From contig JAMASS010000034.1 in NCBI GenBank assembly GCA_024761205.1, positions 1-48,564 on the forward strand: a stretch of 48,564 bases of DNA, in the 5' to 3' direction. A model generated the notes under the pieces. That model did not search any database. It was not told the DNA's origin and saw only the letters and a list, made by a program, of their open reading frames with translations. The translations under genes and the position numbers were made by a program. The stretch's first letter is position 1; every line of letters begins with the position of its first letter. Of the stretch, positions 22,295-29,919 are shown in pieces. The stretch comes from Limisphaerales bacterium (lineage in GTDB: Bacteria; Verrucomicrobiota; Verrucomicrobiia; Limisphaerales; AAA164-E04).

Positions 22295-23473
22295 TTACTC
22301 CTCCCTGCTGGAACGGATTTCGATCAGCGCCGGTTCGACATCCAGTGAAAATCTCCCCTTTTCAGGAAGACAACCAGCGAGTAGCGCGGCCTCGCCAGCC
22401 AACGCTTGGACCTTCCGACGCAAGGTTGAAACCGCTAGCATCATGTCATGTGACGTAAGCGATTGTCTGAGTTGTTCGAAGTTCCTCCAATTCGGCGGCG
22501 GAGAGAAGGATTCGCCCGCCAGAAGATCCTCCCGGAATTTGTTGACCGAATCCGCCCAATCATCCGCCATGTCCGGTTCTCGTGCTTTGGCGCGTTTTGC
22601 CAAAAAAAGCATCAGCAAGTGCTCAAGGGGTGAAAGCTTCAATCGCTGCCCGTTGACCTCGATTTCCGGGCGTCTCCCTTCGATGATCAAACGGACGTTT
22701 TCGCCGGTCTGATGCCGCAGCCCCAAGCGGCATCGTTCGACTAAATGCGAAAAGCTGCCCGAGTCCGGGCCAAGTTCTCTCCACAGGAGGTTTCGCAGGG
22801 TCACAAAGGGCACCTCGGCCAAATCGATTGCTGCGTCCCGCGGGTTGACAGAGTTACCTGAAGGGTCGACAAGTGGCCCGCCCGGCTGTTCCGGGAAATA
22901 GAAGTCGGCGAGGCGTTCGTACGGTTCGCCGACCAACACGTGGGTCAGCATATCCTGCTCGCGTGCGGATAGCGTCATGCAGGCGTAAAGGAGTGCTCCC
23001 ATCGTTTTTCTTCCCCCGGCGAGGCTGGCCACTAGACGAATGTCGGGATTTGCGGTGACGGATCGAACCTGGGACAGGAGGTAGTTCGCCGCCGTGACGT
23101 TGTCGTCTGGAACCCGTATATCTTCCAGTTCTGTGCTGAGTCCGCTCGCAGGGTCGAGTCCGATAATCGTTCGAATATCTTCGCTTGTGTTCCCAAACCT
23201 GAGTTTGCCCGCTACGTTTGTTCCTTTCGCCGCCAACGCCTCACGCAAAGTTTCCCAGGGCGTCCGCCCATTGAACCGCGCGAGAGGTTTCAGAAGGCAT
23301 CCGATCAATTTCCGCCGTCCGACGGTGGTGGTCACCGTCACCACTCGGTCAGGAACGATAGGTTCCGGGCGGAGGCAAAGCGCCCAGACCGTCTCTGTCA
23401 GAACGGCTGGCGAGGCGCCGATCACTGCCAGAAGCACCGTTTGTTGGGCTGGCAAATCATCAAAAATATCCAT
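22295..23473 (-). CDS. CARF-domain protein, NE0113/Csx14-like, with winged-helix-like C-terminus
   Basis: This 392-residue protein has an N-terminal Rossmann-like CARF domain. VLLAVIGASPAVLTETVWAL (about 13-32) is the first strand and loop, and LVASLAGGRKTMGALLYA (about 147-164) carries the ligand-loop motif GGRKT at 153-157. FYFPEQ follows near 191. This arrangement recalls the NE0113 family, some members of which are annotated as ring nucleases. Residues about 270-385 read EVNGQRLKLSPLEHLLMLFL and later VSTLRRKVQAL, resembling OmpR-type winged-helix domains. It may therefore be a cyclic-oligoadenylate sensor that binds DNA, a ring nuclease, or both. A 155-nt gap (23474-23628) separates it from card1; it is the largest intergenic gap in the operon. 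No enzymatic residues can be assigned with confidence. Confidence 0.72.
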   Translation of the reverse strand: MDIFDDLPAQQTVLLAVIGASPAVLTETVWALCLRPEPIVPDRVVTVTTTVGRRKLIGCLLKPLARFNGRTPWETLREALAAKGTNVAGKLRFGNTSEDIRTIIGLDPASGLSTELEDIRVPDDNVTAANYLLSQVRSVTANPDIRLVASLAGGRKTMGALLYACMTLSAREQDMLTHVLVGEPYERLADFYFPEQPGGPLVDPSGNSVNPRDAAIDLAEVPFVTLRNLLWRELGPDSGSFSHLVERCRLGLRHQTGENVRLIIEGRRPEIEVNGQRLKLSPLEHLLMLFLAKRAKAREPDMADDWADSVNKFREDLLAGESFSPPPNWRNFEQLRQSLTSHDMMLAVSTLRRKVQALAGEAALLAGCLPEKGRFSLDVEPALIEIRSSREE

Positions 23474-23628
23474 CTGTCGTCAGTCTTGTCGGAATCATGA
23501 ACCGCTCCGGCTCGGAAGGAAGCCACGTTATCCGGAGAATTGCCACCCGTCAATATCGGAAACGGAATGCCGCGACCGGCTAACATTATCCTCGGGCCCC
23601 ACCGAATGTCGTTGCGCCCTGGGCTCGG

Positions 23629-24765
23629 TTAATCAGGATGCAACTCAGCCCGGAGTTTTGGCAAAAGATCCTCTTTCAGAATGACTTTTAATCTGCGGCT
23701 TGTGGCAAACTGCCGGGCTTGTGGCGGCAATTGAGCGCGACGAACACATAAGGCTTTTCCCAACAGTCCCGCAATTTCACTGGCCATGAAGAGATCCTCT
23801 TTCAGCGGTTTGAGTTCGCTCTCCCGTAATAGACTGGAGATTTCTCTCATACGCTCTTCTACCTCCTGGGGGATGATGCTGATGTTTGTTTGACGGAAAA
23901 TCGCCGCGCGCAACTTTTCCACACGATCCTCTGCCGAAAGACGATCCTTGCAATCCACCAGCCAAAGCTTGCCCGACCAATTGAAGACCAAGTCCAGCTC
24001 ACCCTCCTCGAGCCTCGTTCCAGGGAGCACCCTCGGAGCCAAACAAACACCACGCTGAACCACAGGGACGTCAAGCTTGAGCAACGCGAAAGCCACGGCG
24101 ACTTCCAGCTTGTCGCCCGCCCGCCGTTCAGCACTCTGCCCATCAACGTGGAGACACTTTGTAAAGTCGTGATCCTTCTTCAACAAATGCTGAAACTCTT
24201 GATCCGGCAGTCTCCTTCCCTTCTCGTTTAACGACAGACGCTGCCCCGGCGCTGCAATATCGGCGCTGGCCAGATGGCACTCCAACAATCGCAATGGATC
24301 GAGCAACTTGGCGAGGTGGGGATCAATCCTCTCCTCGAGCTTTGCCGAAAGCTCCGTGCTTTTCGCTTGGAACTGGAAAATCCGAAAATCGCGCGCCAGA
24401 TAGAAACAGGAGACTTCAGCCCGACGACACCACTCGCTGGCGGCCACGGCCATCAGCTTATCGCCCCCAGTGAGATTCATCTGGCAGTTAGGCTCGTCCA
24501 ATGAAAGCTCCGAGGCGGTGTCGGCTATGGCGTCCACCAATCCTTGAAACGAGTCATGTGGTATCGGACGCAGGGTGATCGCTTGAGAGGGAAGGATCTT
24601 CTCGATTTCAAAAAACCGCTTCAACCGCTCGGCTGGCTGTTTGGATTCCGAATCGTCATCGGTATGGAATAGAACCAGCCGATCGGGCCGGAACTTCAAA
24701 ACGCTGAGAACCTGAGGCCATATCTGCCGGGAAGCAAACGACAAAAGAGTAAGGTTTGCATTCAT
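23629..24765 (-). CDS. card1: CARF-PD-(D/E)XK nuclease, Card1/Can2-like
   Basis: This 378-residue ancillary type III effector is close in length to Card1/Can2. Numbered from M1 at 24765, the N-terminal CARF domain carries NLTGGDKLMA with GGDK at 100-103, the cyclic-tetra-adenylate loop. The C-terminal nuclease fold shows GDKLEVAVAFALL (E221), then GELDLVFNW (D258), then LWLVDCKDRLS (D271-x-K273), the PD-(D/E)XK core. On binding cOA such enzymes nick or degrade DNA and/or RNA to arrest the infected cell. The ATG at 24765 overlaps the NUDIX stop as ATGA. A longer frame from 24816 exists, but the overlap and family N-terminus favour the shorter start. Confidence 0.9.
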   Translation of the reverse strand: MNANLTLLSFASRQIWPQVLSVLKFRPDRLVLFHTDDDSESKQPAERLKRFFEIEKILPSQAITLRPIPHDSFQGLVDAIADTASELSLDEPNCQMNLTGGDKLMAVAASEWCRRAEVSCFYLARDFRIFQFQAKSTELSAKLEERIDPHLAKLLDPLRLLECHLASADIAAPGQRLSLNEKGRRLPDQEFQHLLKKDHDFTKCLHVDGQSAERRAGDKLEVAVAFALLKLDVPVVQRGVCLAPRVLPGTRLEEGELDLVFNWSGKLWLVDCKDRLSAEDRVEKLRAAIFRQTNISIIPQEVEERMREISSLLRESELKPLKEDLFMASEIAGLLGKALCVRRAQLPPQARQFATSRRLKVILKEDLLPKLRAELHPD

Positions 24766-25382
24766 GCCGGGAGAAGTTTCACCGCCAATCGGGACCAAAG
24801 TTCGAAATGTTTCCAAGGCCAGGCTTTACTGCCGATACTTGCCAGATCCAGCCACCGCAAATCAAACAGTTCCGAGCCCGGGACATCATTCAATGAAGTT
24901 GGTTCGTGGATAAAAACCGCGCCGATATGAACTCGGCCCACAGCGGATCGACTCTCGTGTATCAGCCCCAGAAACTTCGTTCGCCCGGTCCGGGCTCCGG
25001 GATATTCCTCGCCCAACTCTCGCCGCAACCCGTTCCACAGTAATGATCGCCATTTTGTGGCGCCGGCTCCATCATGGCCGTCGGCGTCGGCGGGATTGAC
25101 ATGCCCGCCGATACCAAGCGACCAACGTCCATACAGCCTTGTCTCGGTGCCGCACCGGGTATAAACAGCCAACGATTCCTGGGCATTCTTCAGTATGACG
25201 TAAGGAATCCACTGCTTGAATGTCGGATCGTGTTCCGCTTGTGGGCGCGGCATCCACACGGGCGGCAATTCCGAAAGCGACGACAGCAGCTCGACTTCCG
25301 CCAAGGGAACGGCGCCAGCTTCCGGAAGCCAGGAAGCCGGAAGAGTATCCGTCCGAGAGCACAGCACGGTTTCCGGATTCAT
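24762..25382 (-). CDS. NUDIX hydrolase of the predicted phosphoesterase type
   Basis: This 206-residue protein has a central segment RLYGRWSLGIGGHVNP (about 82-97), followed by GLRRELGEEY (118-127), together forming a NUDIX box. The spacing between GGHV (92-95) and RELGEE (121-126) is about ten residues longer than the standard box, due to an insert rich in D and G (99-108). The GIGGH(V/I)NP style resembles the predicted NUDIX phosphoesterases grouped as COG4112. It is coupled by ATGA overlaps to cad1 upstream and card1 downstream, so it is an integral part of the effector cassette. Inference: it could hydrolyse ITP or another nucleotide made by Cad1, or clear a signalling nucleotide. No activity can be proven from sequence. 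Confidence 0.85.
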   Translation of the reverse strand: MNPETVLCSRTDTLPASWLPEAGAVPLAEVELLSSLSELPPVWMPRPQAEHDPTFKQWIPYVILKNAQESLAVYTRCGTETRLYGRWSLGIGGHVNPADADGHDGAGATKWRSLLWNGLRRELGEEYPGARTGRTKFLGLIHESRSAVGRVHIGAVFIHEPTSLNDVPGSELFDLRWLDLASIGSKAWPWKHFELWSRLAVKLLPA

Positions 25383-27328
25383 GGCCGAGGAATCGCGAAG
25401 GACCTACGCTTCAATATCTCCTCGCGGAACACAGGGGAAAGGAATGCGGCATCTAGGGCGTTGCGCTGCAGGCGCAAAACATCCAAACGAGTCAGATCCG
25501 GACAAAGGCGTGAAGCCAGTAACAGATTCTCGCTGAGATCAGCACCGGAAATCCCGATGTTGTCAGTGTTCACCGTTACCCTCACCCCTTTCCGAAGGTA
25601 GCCGCAAAGTGGGTAACGCCCTTTCCGTGATGCCCGTCGAGTCGCGTCGTCCAAAGGGTATTTTTCTCGAATCTGTAAATTGGCGTAGGGACACATTTCG
25701 ACGCCAATACCACGATTGACGACCGAATGCATCGTTTCCTCGCTTTCAAATAGTTTAAGCGCATGCCCCAGTCTGCGAGCGGCGAGATCGAAGACGGCCC
25801 GCCAGATGCCTTCAGCGTCATCATTTTCACCCGCATGGACCGTAAGCGCTAATCCACAACGATGAACGATGGTAAACTCCTCCTGGAAATAGTGCGCCCG
25901 GGTTTTGGGGTCCTCGTATCCCGCCAGATCAACACCCACCACCCGACATGAAGCCTCATCGGTCCAATGCTCGGCTGCCGTCACGGCCAGCGACAGGTGG
26001 CGAGCGATCCCCGAACGGTAGTCCCCACTACTTTGACGGGTGCCGCTAATCAGCAGATTCACGTGACAGAAAGGAGACCGCCCGTTGCTGTTCTCACGCT
26101 GAGATTCCTCATCCATGCATGATTGAAACACGGCCCTGATTTCCGAAAGCACATCCCAAGGCGATCTTCCCCGATCTCGGTCGGCGTAGTTAGCCGGAGA
26201 ACAGCGGATCTCGGCGTAAACGATGTTTTGCTCACAGAGATGGCGATAGAGGGATTGACACTGACGGCGCAGGCAACCCTTATCCCTCAGCAACCGGGAC
26301 CCGCTGTTGTCTCCGAGACCGCGATAACGCTCCAATCCGATCGGAACATTTGGCAACGGCCAACCCTCTGGCATCTGAATATCGCATATGGGCGGAATCC
26401 CTGATGGATCGCAGGCTGCGCTTCTGACCTCGTCAAGCGGTTCTCCCATCGTGGCAAACCCTCCCAGGTGACAATGCAATTCAATTTTGGGAAGCGCTCG
26501 AACCCATTCGCGGTCACTCGTCGATTCAGCGTCGAGGACTCCATTAAGCCAGTTAAGATCAGCACTTGGCCAAGCCGCCAGTTCGGTGAAGGGGAGGCTC
26601 GACAGGCGGTCCCATGCCCTAGCGATACGCCGGGAATGTTTGATAATTTCCTCTTGCCACTTCCGAAAGCCAGTATTCGGAGACCTCAACCACTCGACAG
26701 AGTTTTCGGTTCTAACCGTTAACAAAGGGAACCGTTCCGGCGATGCCTCCCGCAATTGCGGCCAACCGGCCTCGGCACCCAGCCGAATCCAATGAAGACA
26801 TCCTTGTGCCCGAGCGTCAAAAATCTGCTCGATCGTGGAGGGAGGCACAGCCTTGCCCTCAGAGTCTTCGCAACAGTTGTCGGCGAGAACGTGGAACACC
26901 TCCTTCGCGCCAAGGAACACGGCCGCCCTTTGCATGGCGACAGACATGGTCTTGAACCCGCCACTCAAACAGATGTAACGATCTTCAGGTCCGGTGCCCG
27001 ATTTCAATAGCCAACGGTAGAGGACTTCTTCAAAATGATGGTGATCAGCCTCCGTGCTCAAATCTTTGAATCCGGCAACTCGACTGACGGCCAGATTGGT
27101 TTTTGGGTAATGTTGCCGGAAAAAGAGTTGAATCATCGCCACCTCAGGCTGTTCCGTGGTGAGCACGCGAACGGCACCGAATTCCACATCCGGCAACAGA
27201 AACGCCTCCGGCACAATCGCCGGCGCCGTCCCCAGAGAAACGAACAGCGTGGGGGAACCGGAATTCATAATCTGCGGAAAAGTTTCCGCCCTTGTCCTCC
27301 TTGGCGACGCCTTCTGGTTTAGCGCCAT
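25379..27328 (-). CDS. cad1: CARF-adenosine deaminase effector (Cad1-like)
   Basis: This 649-residue fusion has an N-terminal CARF domain: LFVSLGTAPAIVPEAFLL near 28-45 and YICLSGGFKTMSVA, with the GGFKT ligand loop at 123-127. The C-terminal metal-dependent adenosine-deaminase domain follows. LPKIELHCHLGGF supplies H285 and H287. VHAGEND supplies H498 and catalytic E501. RRLGHALKLF supplies H522, and VTVNTDN supplies D589. CARF-deaminases called Cad1 are known to convert ATP to ITP when cyclic oligoadenylate binds. The start at 27328 overlaps the cmr1 stop by 10 nt. An alternative ATG at 27268 would remove 20 residues before the CARF strand. The second Asp of the usual Asp-Asp pair is Asn590 here. 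Confidence 0.93.
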   Translation of the reverse strand: MALNQKASPRRTRAETFPQIMNSGSPTLFVSLGTAPAIVPEAFLLPDVEFGAVRVLTTEQPEVAMIQLFFRQHYPKTNLAVSRVAGFKDLSTEADHHHFEEVLYRWLLKSGTGPEDRYICLSGGFKTMSVAMQRAAVFLGAKEVFHVLADNCCEDSEGKAVPPSTIEQIFDARAQGCLHWIRLGAEAGWPQLREASPERFPLLTVRTENSVEWLRSPNTGFRKWQEEIIKHSRRIARAWDRLSSLPFTELAAWPSADLNWLNGVLDAESTSDREWVRALPKIELHCHLGGFATMGEPLDEVRSAACDPSGIPPICDIQMPEGWPLPNVPIGLERYRGLGDNSGSRLLRDKGCLRRQCQSLYRHLCEQNIVYAEIRCSPANYADRDRGRSPWDVLSEIRAVFQSCMDEESQRENSNGRSPFCHVNLLISGTRQSSGDYRSGIARHLSLAVTAAEHWTDEASCRVVGVDLAGYEDPKTRAHYFQEEFTIVHRCGLALTVHAGENDDAEGIWRAVFDLAARRLGHALKLFESEETMHSVVNRGIGVEMCPYANLQIREKYPLDDATRRASRKGRYPLCGYLRKGVRVTVNTDNIGISGADLSENLLLASRLCPDLTRLDVLRLQRNALDAAFLSPVFREEILKRRSFAIPRP

Positions 27329-28212
27329 CGAGGAGGTCTCCCTCCTGGCGATCCATCGACCGGTGGCGGAATGATGCTGCCCCTCAGCAGAGGGGCTCGG
27401 CGACCCGATTTCTCTCCCAAGACCTTTTCCTTCGGCGCTTCGAAAACCACGATTCTATAGCTGTTGTCGCTTTCACGGACCGGACGCAAATAGACCGCAC
27501 TTGCTTGACGGGGGTTGCTGGATCCGAGGGGAGTCAGATTGCTTCCATTGGGTCCGGCGGAATAGCCTTTTTTTCTTCGCAATCCATTCAACTGTTTTCC
27601 CAACGCATCAAGCAGCAGCTTGGATTCATGTCCCTGATACTCACCTAGTCCAGCCAGAAAGCCACGCTTCTCAATCCGGGCCTTCAGTTCGTTGAATTTT
27701 TCCGTCGAAAACGGAACCTCAGCGCAATGGAAGCAGCCCAGCCCCCGAGTGCTCCGCAACCCGAAGCTGCCCAACATGAGAAAACACTCAAGAGCCAAAT
27801 CGAAAAGATTGCGACTTTCTTTCGACGGCTGCCTCCGCCATATGATTTGAATCTCGAAACCGCTTCCCTCTGGAATAGCACCCTTACCATCGGGTTTCCA
27901 ACGGCAGCCATAGCCGGAAACCTTTGCGAAGTAGAGGAGGTAACCGGTGTTCGTTCGTCCGCCACATTGAATGGGGCGCCATTTTCTATTCGCTGTGAAA
28001 TCCTTCACTCGAATCACCACGGCACTGGCCTTGGCTTCCTTGTGAACTGTACCGAAAATCTCGACTTCTTGGCAATGTGTCCCGCCGAGAGCCCGAAACC
28101 ACCAGCGGAGTTTTCCGCGAATCGCCGGCGCTCGGATTTCCGCGACGGCTTGATCCGCCCCAGCGCAGAAACAGGGCGTTATGAATTCGAGATGGTAGGT
28201 TTCGGGAGTCAT
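27319..28212 (-). CDS. cmr1: Cmr1, RAMP subunit of the type III-B effector
   Basis: This 297-residue RAMP protein opens with HLEFITPCFCAGA and the Cmr1 signature IRAPAIRGKLRWWFRALGG at about 26-44. A second glycine-rich RAMP motif, GSFGLRSTRGLGCF, follows later. Cmr1 sits at the head of the Cmr complex and helps capture the 3' region of target RNA. The ATG overlaps the cmr6 stop as ATGA, and the TAA lies inside the start of cad1. The conventional subunit genes therefore lead directly into the effector cassette. Confidence 0.93.
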   Translation of the reverse strand: MTPETYHLEFITPCFCAGADQAVAEIRAPAIRGKLRWWFRALGGTHCQEVEIFGTVHKEAKASAVVIRVKDFTANRKWRPIQCGGRTNTGYLLYFAKVSGYGCRWKPDGKGAIPEGSGFEIQIIWRRQPSKESRNLFDLALECFLMLGSFGLRSTRGLGCFHCAEVPFSTEKFNELKARIEKRGFLAGLGEYQGHESKLLLDALGKQLNGLRRKKGYSAGPNGSNLTPLGSSNPRQASAVYLRPVRESDNSYRIVVFEAPKEKVLGEKSGRRAPLLRGSIIPPPVDGSPGGRPPRWR

Positions 28213-29546
28213 GGCATTTTCCCTTCCCTGCCCGGATACATCCGTTTGCTCAACTGCCGAATCTCATTCACGATCTGGGCTCGTTTGCCTTTTTTTGCTC
28301 GTTCCTTCAGCACCTCCCATAACTTCCGGCGACTGCCTTCAGAACTCGGATTCTTTCGAAGTGCCCGGACGATCGCCTTTTGTGTCTCGTCTTTCTGCTT
28401 GAGAAAATTATCCAGTAGGCTACGGAACTGTTCGTCAGTCTTTTGCTCCAGTTCGTAGTCTATCCGCTCCTCATCGGTCATGCTGGCGAGGATATTCTTT
28501 TCCTTTCTTCTCTTTTCCTCTTCTTGCTTCTTTTTTTCAGCGGCTTTCTTTGCTTCCTCTATTTTCCGGTCGTGTATCTCCTTGATCTCCTTTTGTTTGT
28601 CTAGCGTTTCACGAACTGTTTCCTGCAATTCGTCCGAACAATCGAACCAGCCATAGCCCGCATTCGTCTTGGCACCTAGGCCAAACAGCGACAGCCCTTT
28701 TCTCAGCCAGGCTCGCGCTTGTTCCGTCAACTGCGTTCCGCCATTTCGCAATGGCATGACATGGAAAGCGAACACATGCCCAGCGGCAACCGCCGGAAAA
28801 ACGACGGGATTCGGATCCTCGTCATCCGTGGCGACATCCTTATTATCCCCTCGATAGTATTTGGAGTGATGGCAGGTGACGATATCGAGTTCCAACTTGC
28901 CAAACTCCGGCGGTTTTGGAAAAGAATCGGGCAATTTCACACTCGCCAAGCCATCCACCAGATGCGCCGGGAGAAAGCTGACCGAACCGGCGAAGGAATC
29001 AGGTAAATGATTGCGGACAATGCCGCTCACCTCACCCCATTTCTCACCGAGAGCATAGGCAAAATCCGATGATTTTTCTTCCCAATCTTGCTGCGTCCAG
29101 CCGAAGACTAAGGCCGCCTCCTTGAGGGTCGTGATAAGAGCTTCATTGATTTTCCCGTCTTCCCGCTGTTCCCGCAATAACTGAATGGCCATGCGCCGGG
29201 CGCAACCCTTGACCGCACTGCCGGGGATGAACGGCAGACCGAAGCGGTCCAGACACAGTCCGGCGTTTTCCATGACTCCGCCAGCCATGTTCACCATCAG
29301 CCGAGACTGGAGCTGCGCGAAAATCGGTTTCTCTCCCAATGCCTCACACCAGTTCCATCGCTTGAGTTTCACGGGTTTCCGATTAAGCAGTCCTTCGAAC
29401 CATTTTCGCCGTTCATCCTTGGCTTGAGGTTTTTCATCCTTGGCTTGGGGACAGGTAAAACGGTCCATGTAGAGCGACCGGGATGCACACTTGGCCGCAC
29501 CCTTGTCAAGCACCTCCCGAGTATCTGACGGCATATAGATAGGCAT
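28209..29546 (-). CDS. cmr6: Cmr6, RAMP subunit with long charged C-terminal extension
   Basis: This 445-residue protein has a RAMP core: FIPGSAVKGCARRMAIQLL (106-124), and the glycine-rich loop FGLGAKTNAGYGWF (288-301). These are typical of Cmr6, a head-end backbone subunit. Usual Cmr6 proteins end soon after that loop. This one continues for about 144 residues, largely K/E/R-rich and probably helical (IEEAKKAAEKKKQEEEKRR near 329-347). An N-terminal tandem repeat PQAKDEK-PQAKDER (33-46) comes from a 21-bp duplication. The gene begins 16 nt after cmr5 and ends in an ATGA overlap with cmr1. Confidence 0.9.
   Translation of the reverse strand: MPIYMPSDTREVLDKGAAKCASRSLYMDRFTCPQAKDEKPQAKDERRKWFEGLLNRKPVKLKRWNWCEALGEKPIFAQLQSRLMVNMAGGVMENAGLCLDRFGLPFIPGSAVKGCARRMAIQLLREQREDGKINEALITTLKEAALVFGWTQQDWEEKSSDFAYALGEKWGEVSGIVRNHLPDSFAGSVSFLPAHLVDGLASVKLPDSFPKPPEFGKLELDIVTCHHSKYYRGDNKDVATDDEDPNPVVFPAVAAGHVFAFHVMPLRNGGTQLTEQARAWLRKGLSLFGLGAKTNAGYGWFDCSDELQETVRETLDKQKEIKEIHDRKIEEAKKAAEKKKQEEEKRRKEKNILASMTDEERIDYELEQKTDEQFRSLLDNFLKQKDETQKAIVRALRKNPSSEGSRRKLWEVLKERAKKGKRAQIVNEIRQLSKRMYPGREGKMP
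29412..29453. repeat. 21-bp tandem duplication inside cmr6
   Basis: TTCATCCTTGGCTTG occurs at 29412 and again 21 bp later at 29433. The two copies differ only near their ends. It is in frame and gives the heptad repeat PQAKDE(K/R) in the protein, probably from slippage in a flexible N-terminal segment. Confidence 0.8.
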
Positions 29547-29562
29547 CGCTCAGCTCCCAAAG

Positions 29563-29919
29563 TTATTGCTCATTGTTTTTGGCAAACCGTCGCAAATAAC
29601 CGATGAACGCCAAAGCTTCCTCGGTAGTGCGCTGCAAATGAACCGAATCGCGGCTGCTGAGATCTTCGGCGAACTCCTTGAGGCCTTGATTTGCCGCCCT
29701 ATTCAGTCCTTGAGTCGCCAGGTATTTTGCTGTTCTCTCCATTGCCTTGGTCATGGCGGGTCGGTTCTTCCCACTGCTGCTCTCGGGATTGCAGAAAGCA
29801 ACCGTCGCAAGCAGCCCGTTAGTCAAAATCATCGCCGGCAGTTTGTTGACGGCGGCTCTGTCTAAATCCTTGGCCGAGTTGATCGCCTCGGCAGCTCGAA
29901 TCTGTTCAAGATTTTTCAC
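29563..29919 (-). CDS. cmr5: Cmr5, small helical subunit
   Basis: This 118-residue alpha-helical protein begins VKNLEQIRAAEAINSA, matching the (M)xxLeQxRA opening of Cmr5. It includes the AxxLPAMILTNGLLATVAF segment that is conserved in the family. Cmr5 forms the minor filament of the complex next to Cmr4. The start is a GTG at 29919 that overlaps the cmr4 stop as GTGA. The ATG of the longer frame at 29964 lies inside cmr4 and adds a basic stretch foreign to the family. Re-starting at the GTG restores the operon's overlap pattern. Confidence 0.9.
   Translation of the reverse strand: MKNLEQIRAAEAINSAKDLDRAAVNKLPAMILTNGLLATVAFCNPESSSGKNRPAMTKAMERTAKYLATQGLNRAANQGLKEFAEDLSSRDSVHLQRTTEEALAFIGYLRRFAKNNEQ

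Noticed and set aside
20858-23473. Reverse-transcriptase-linked (RNA) spacer acquisition
   Set aside because: Cas1 is of normal length without a fused reverse transcriptase, and no separate reverse transcriptase is encoded in the window.
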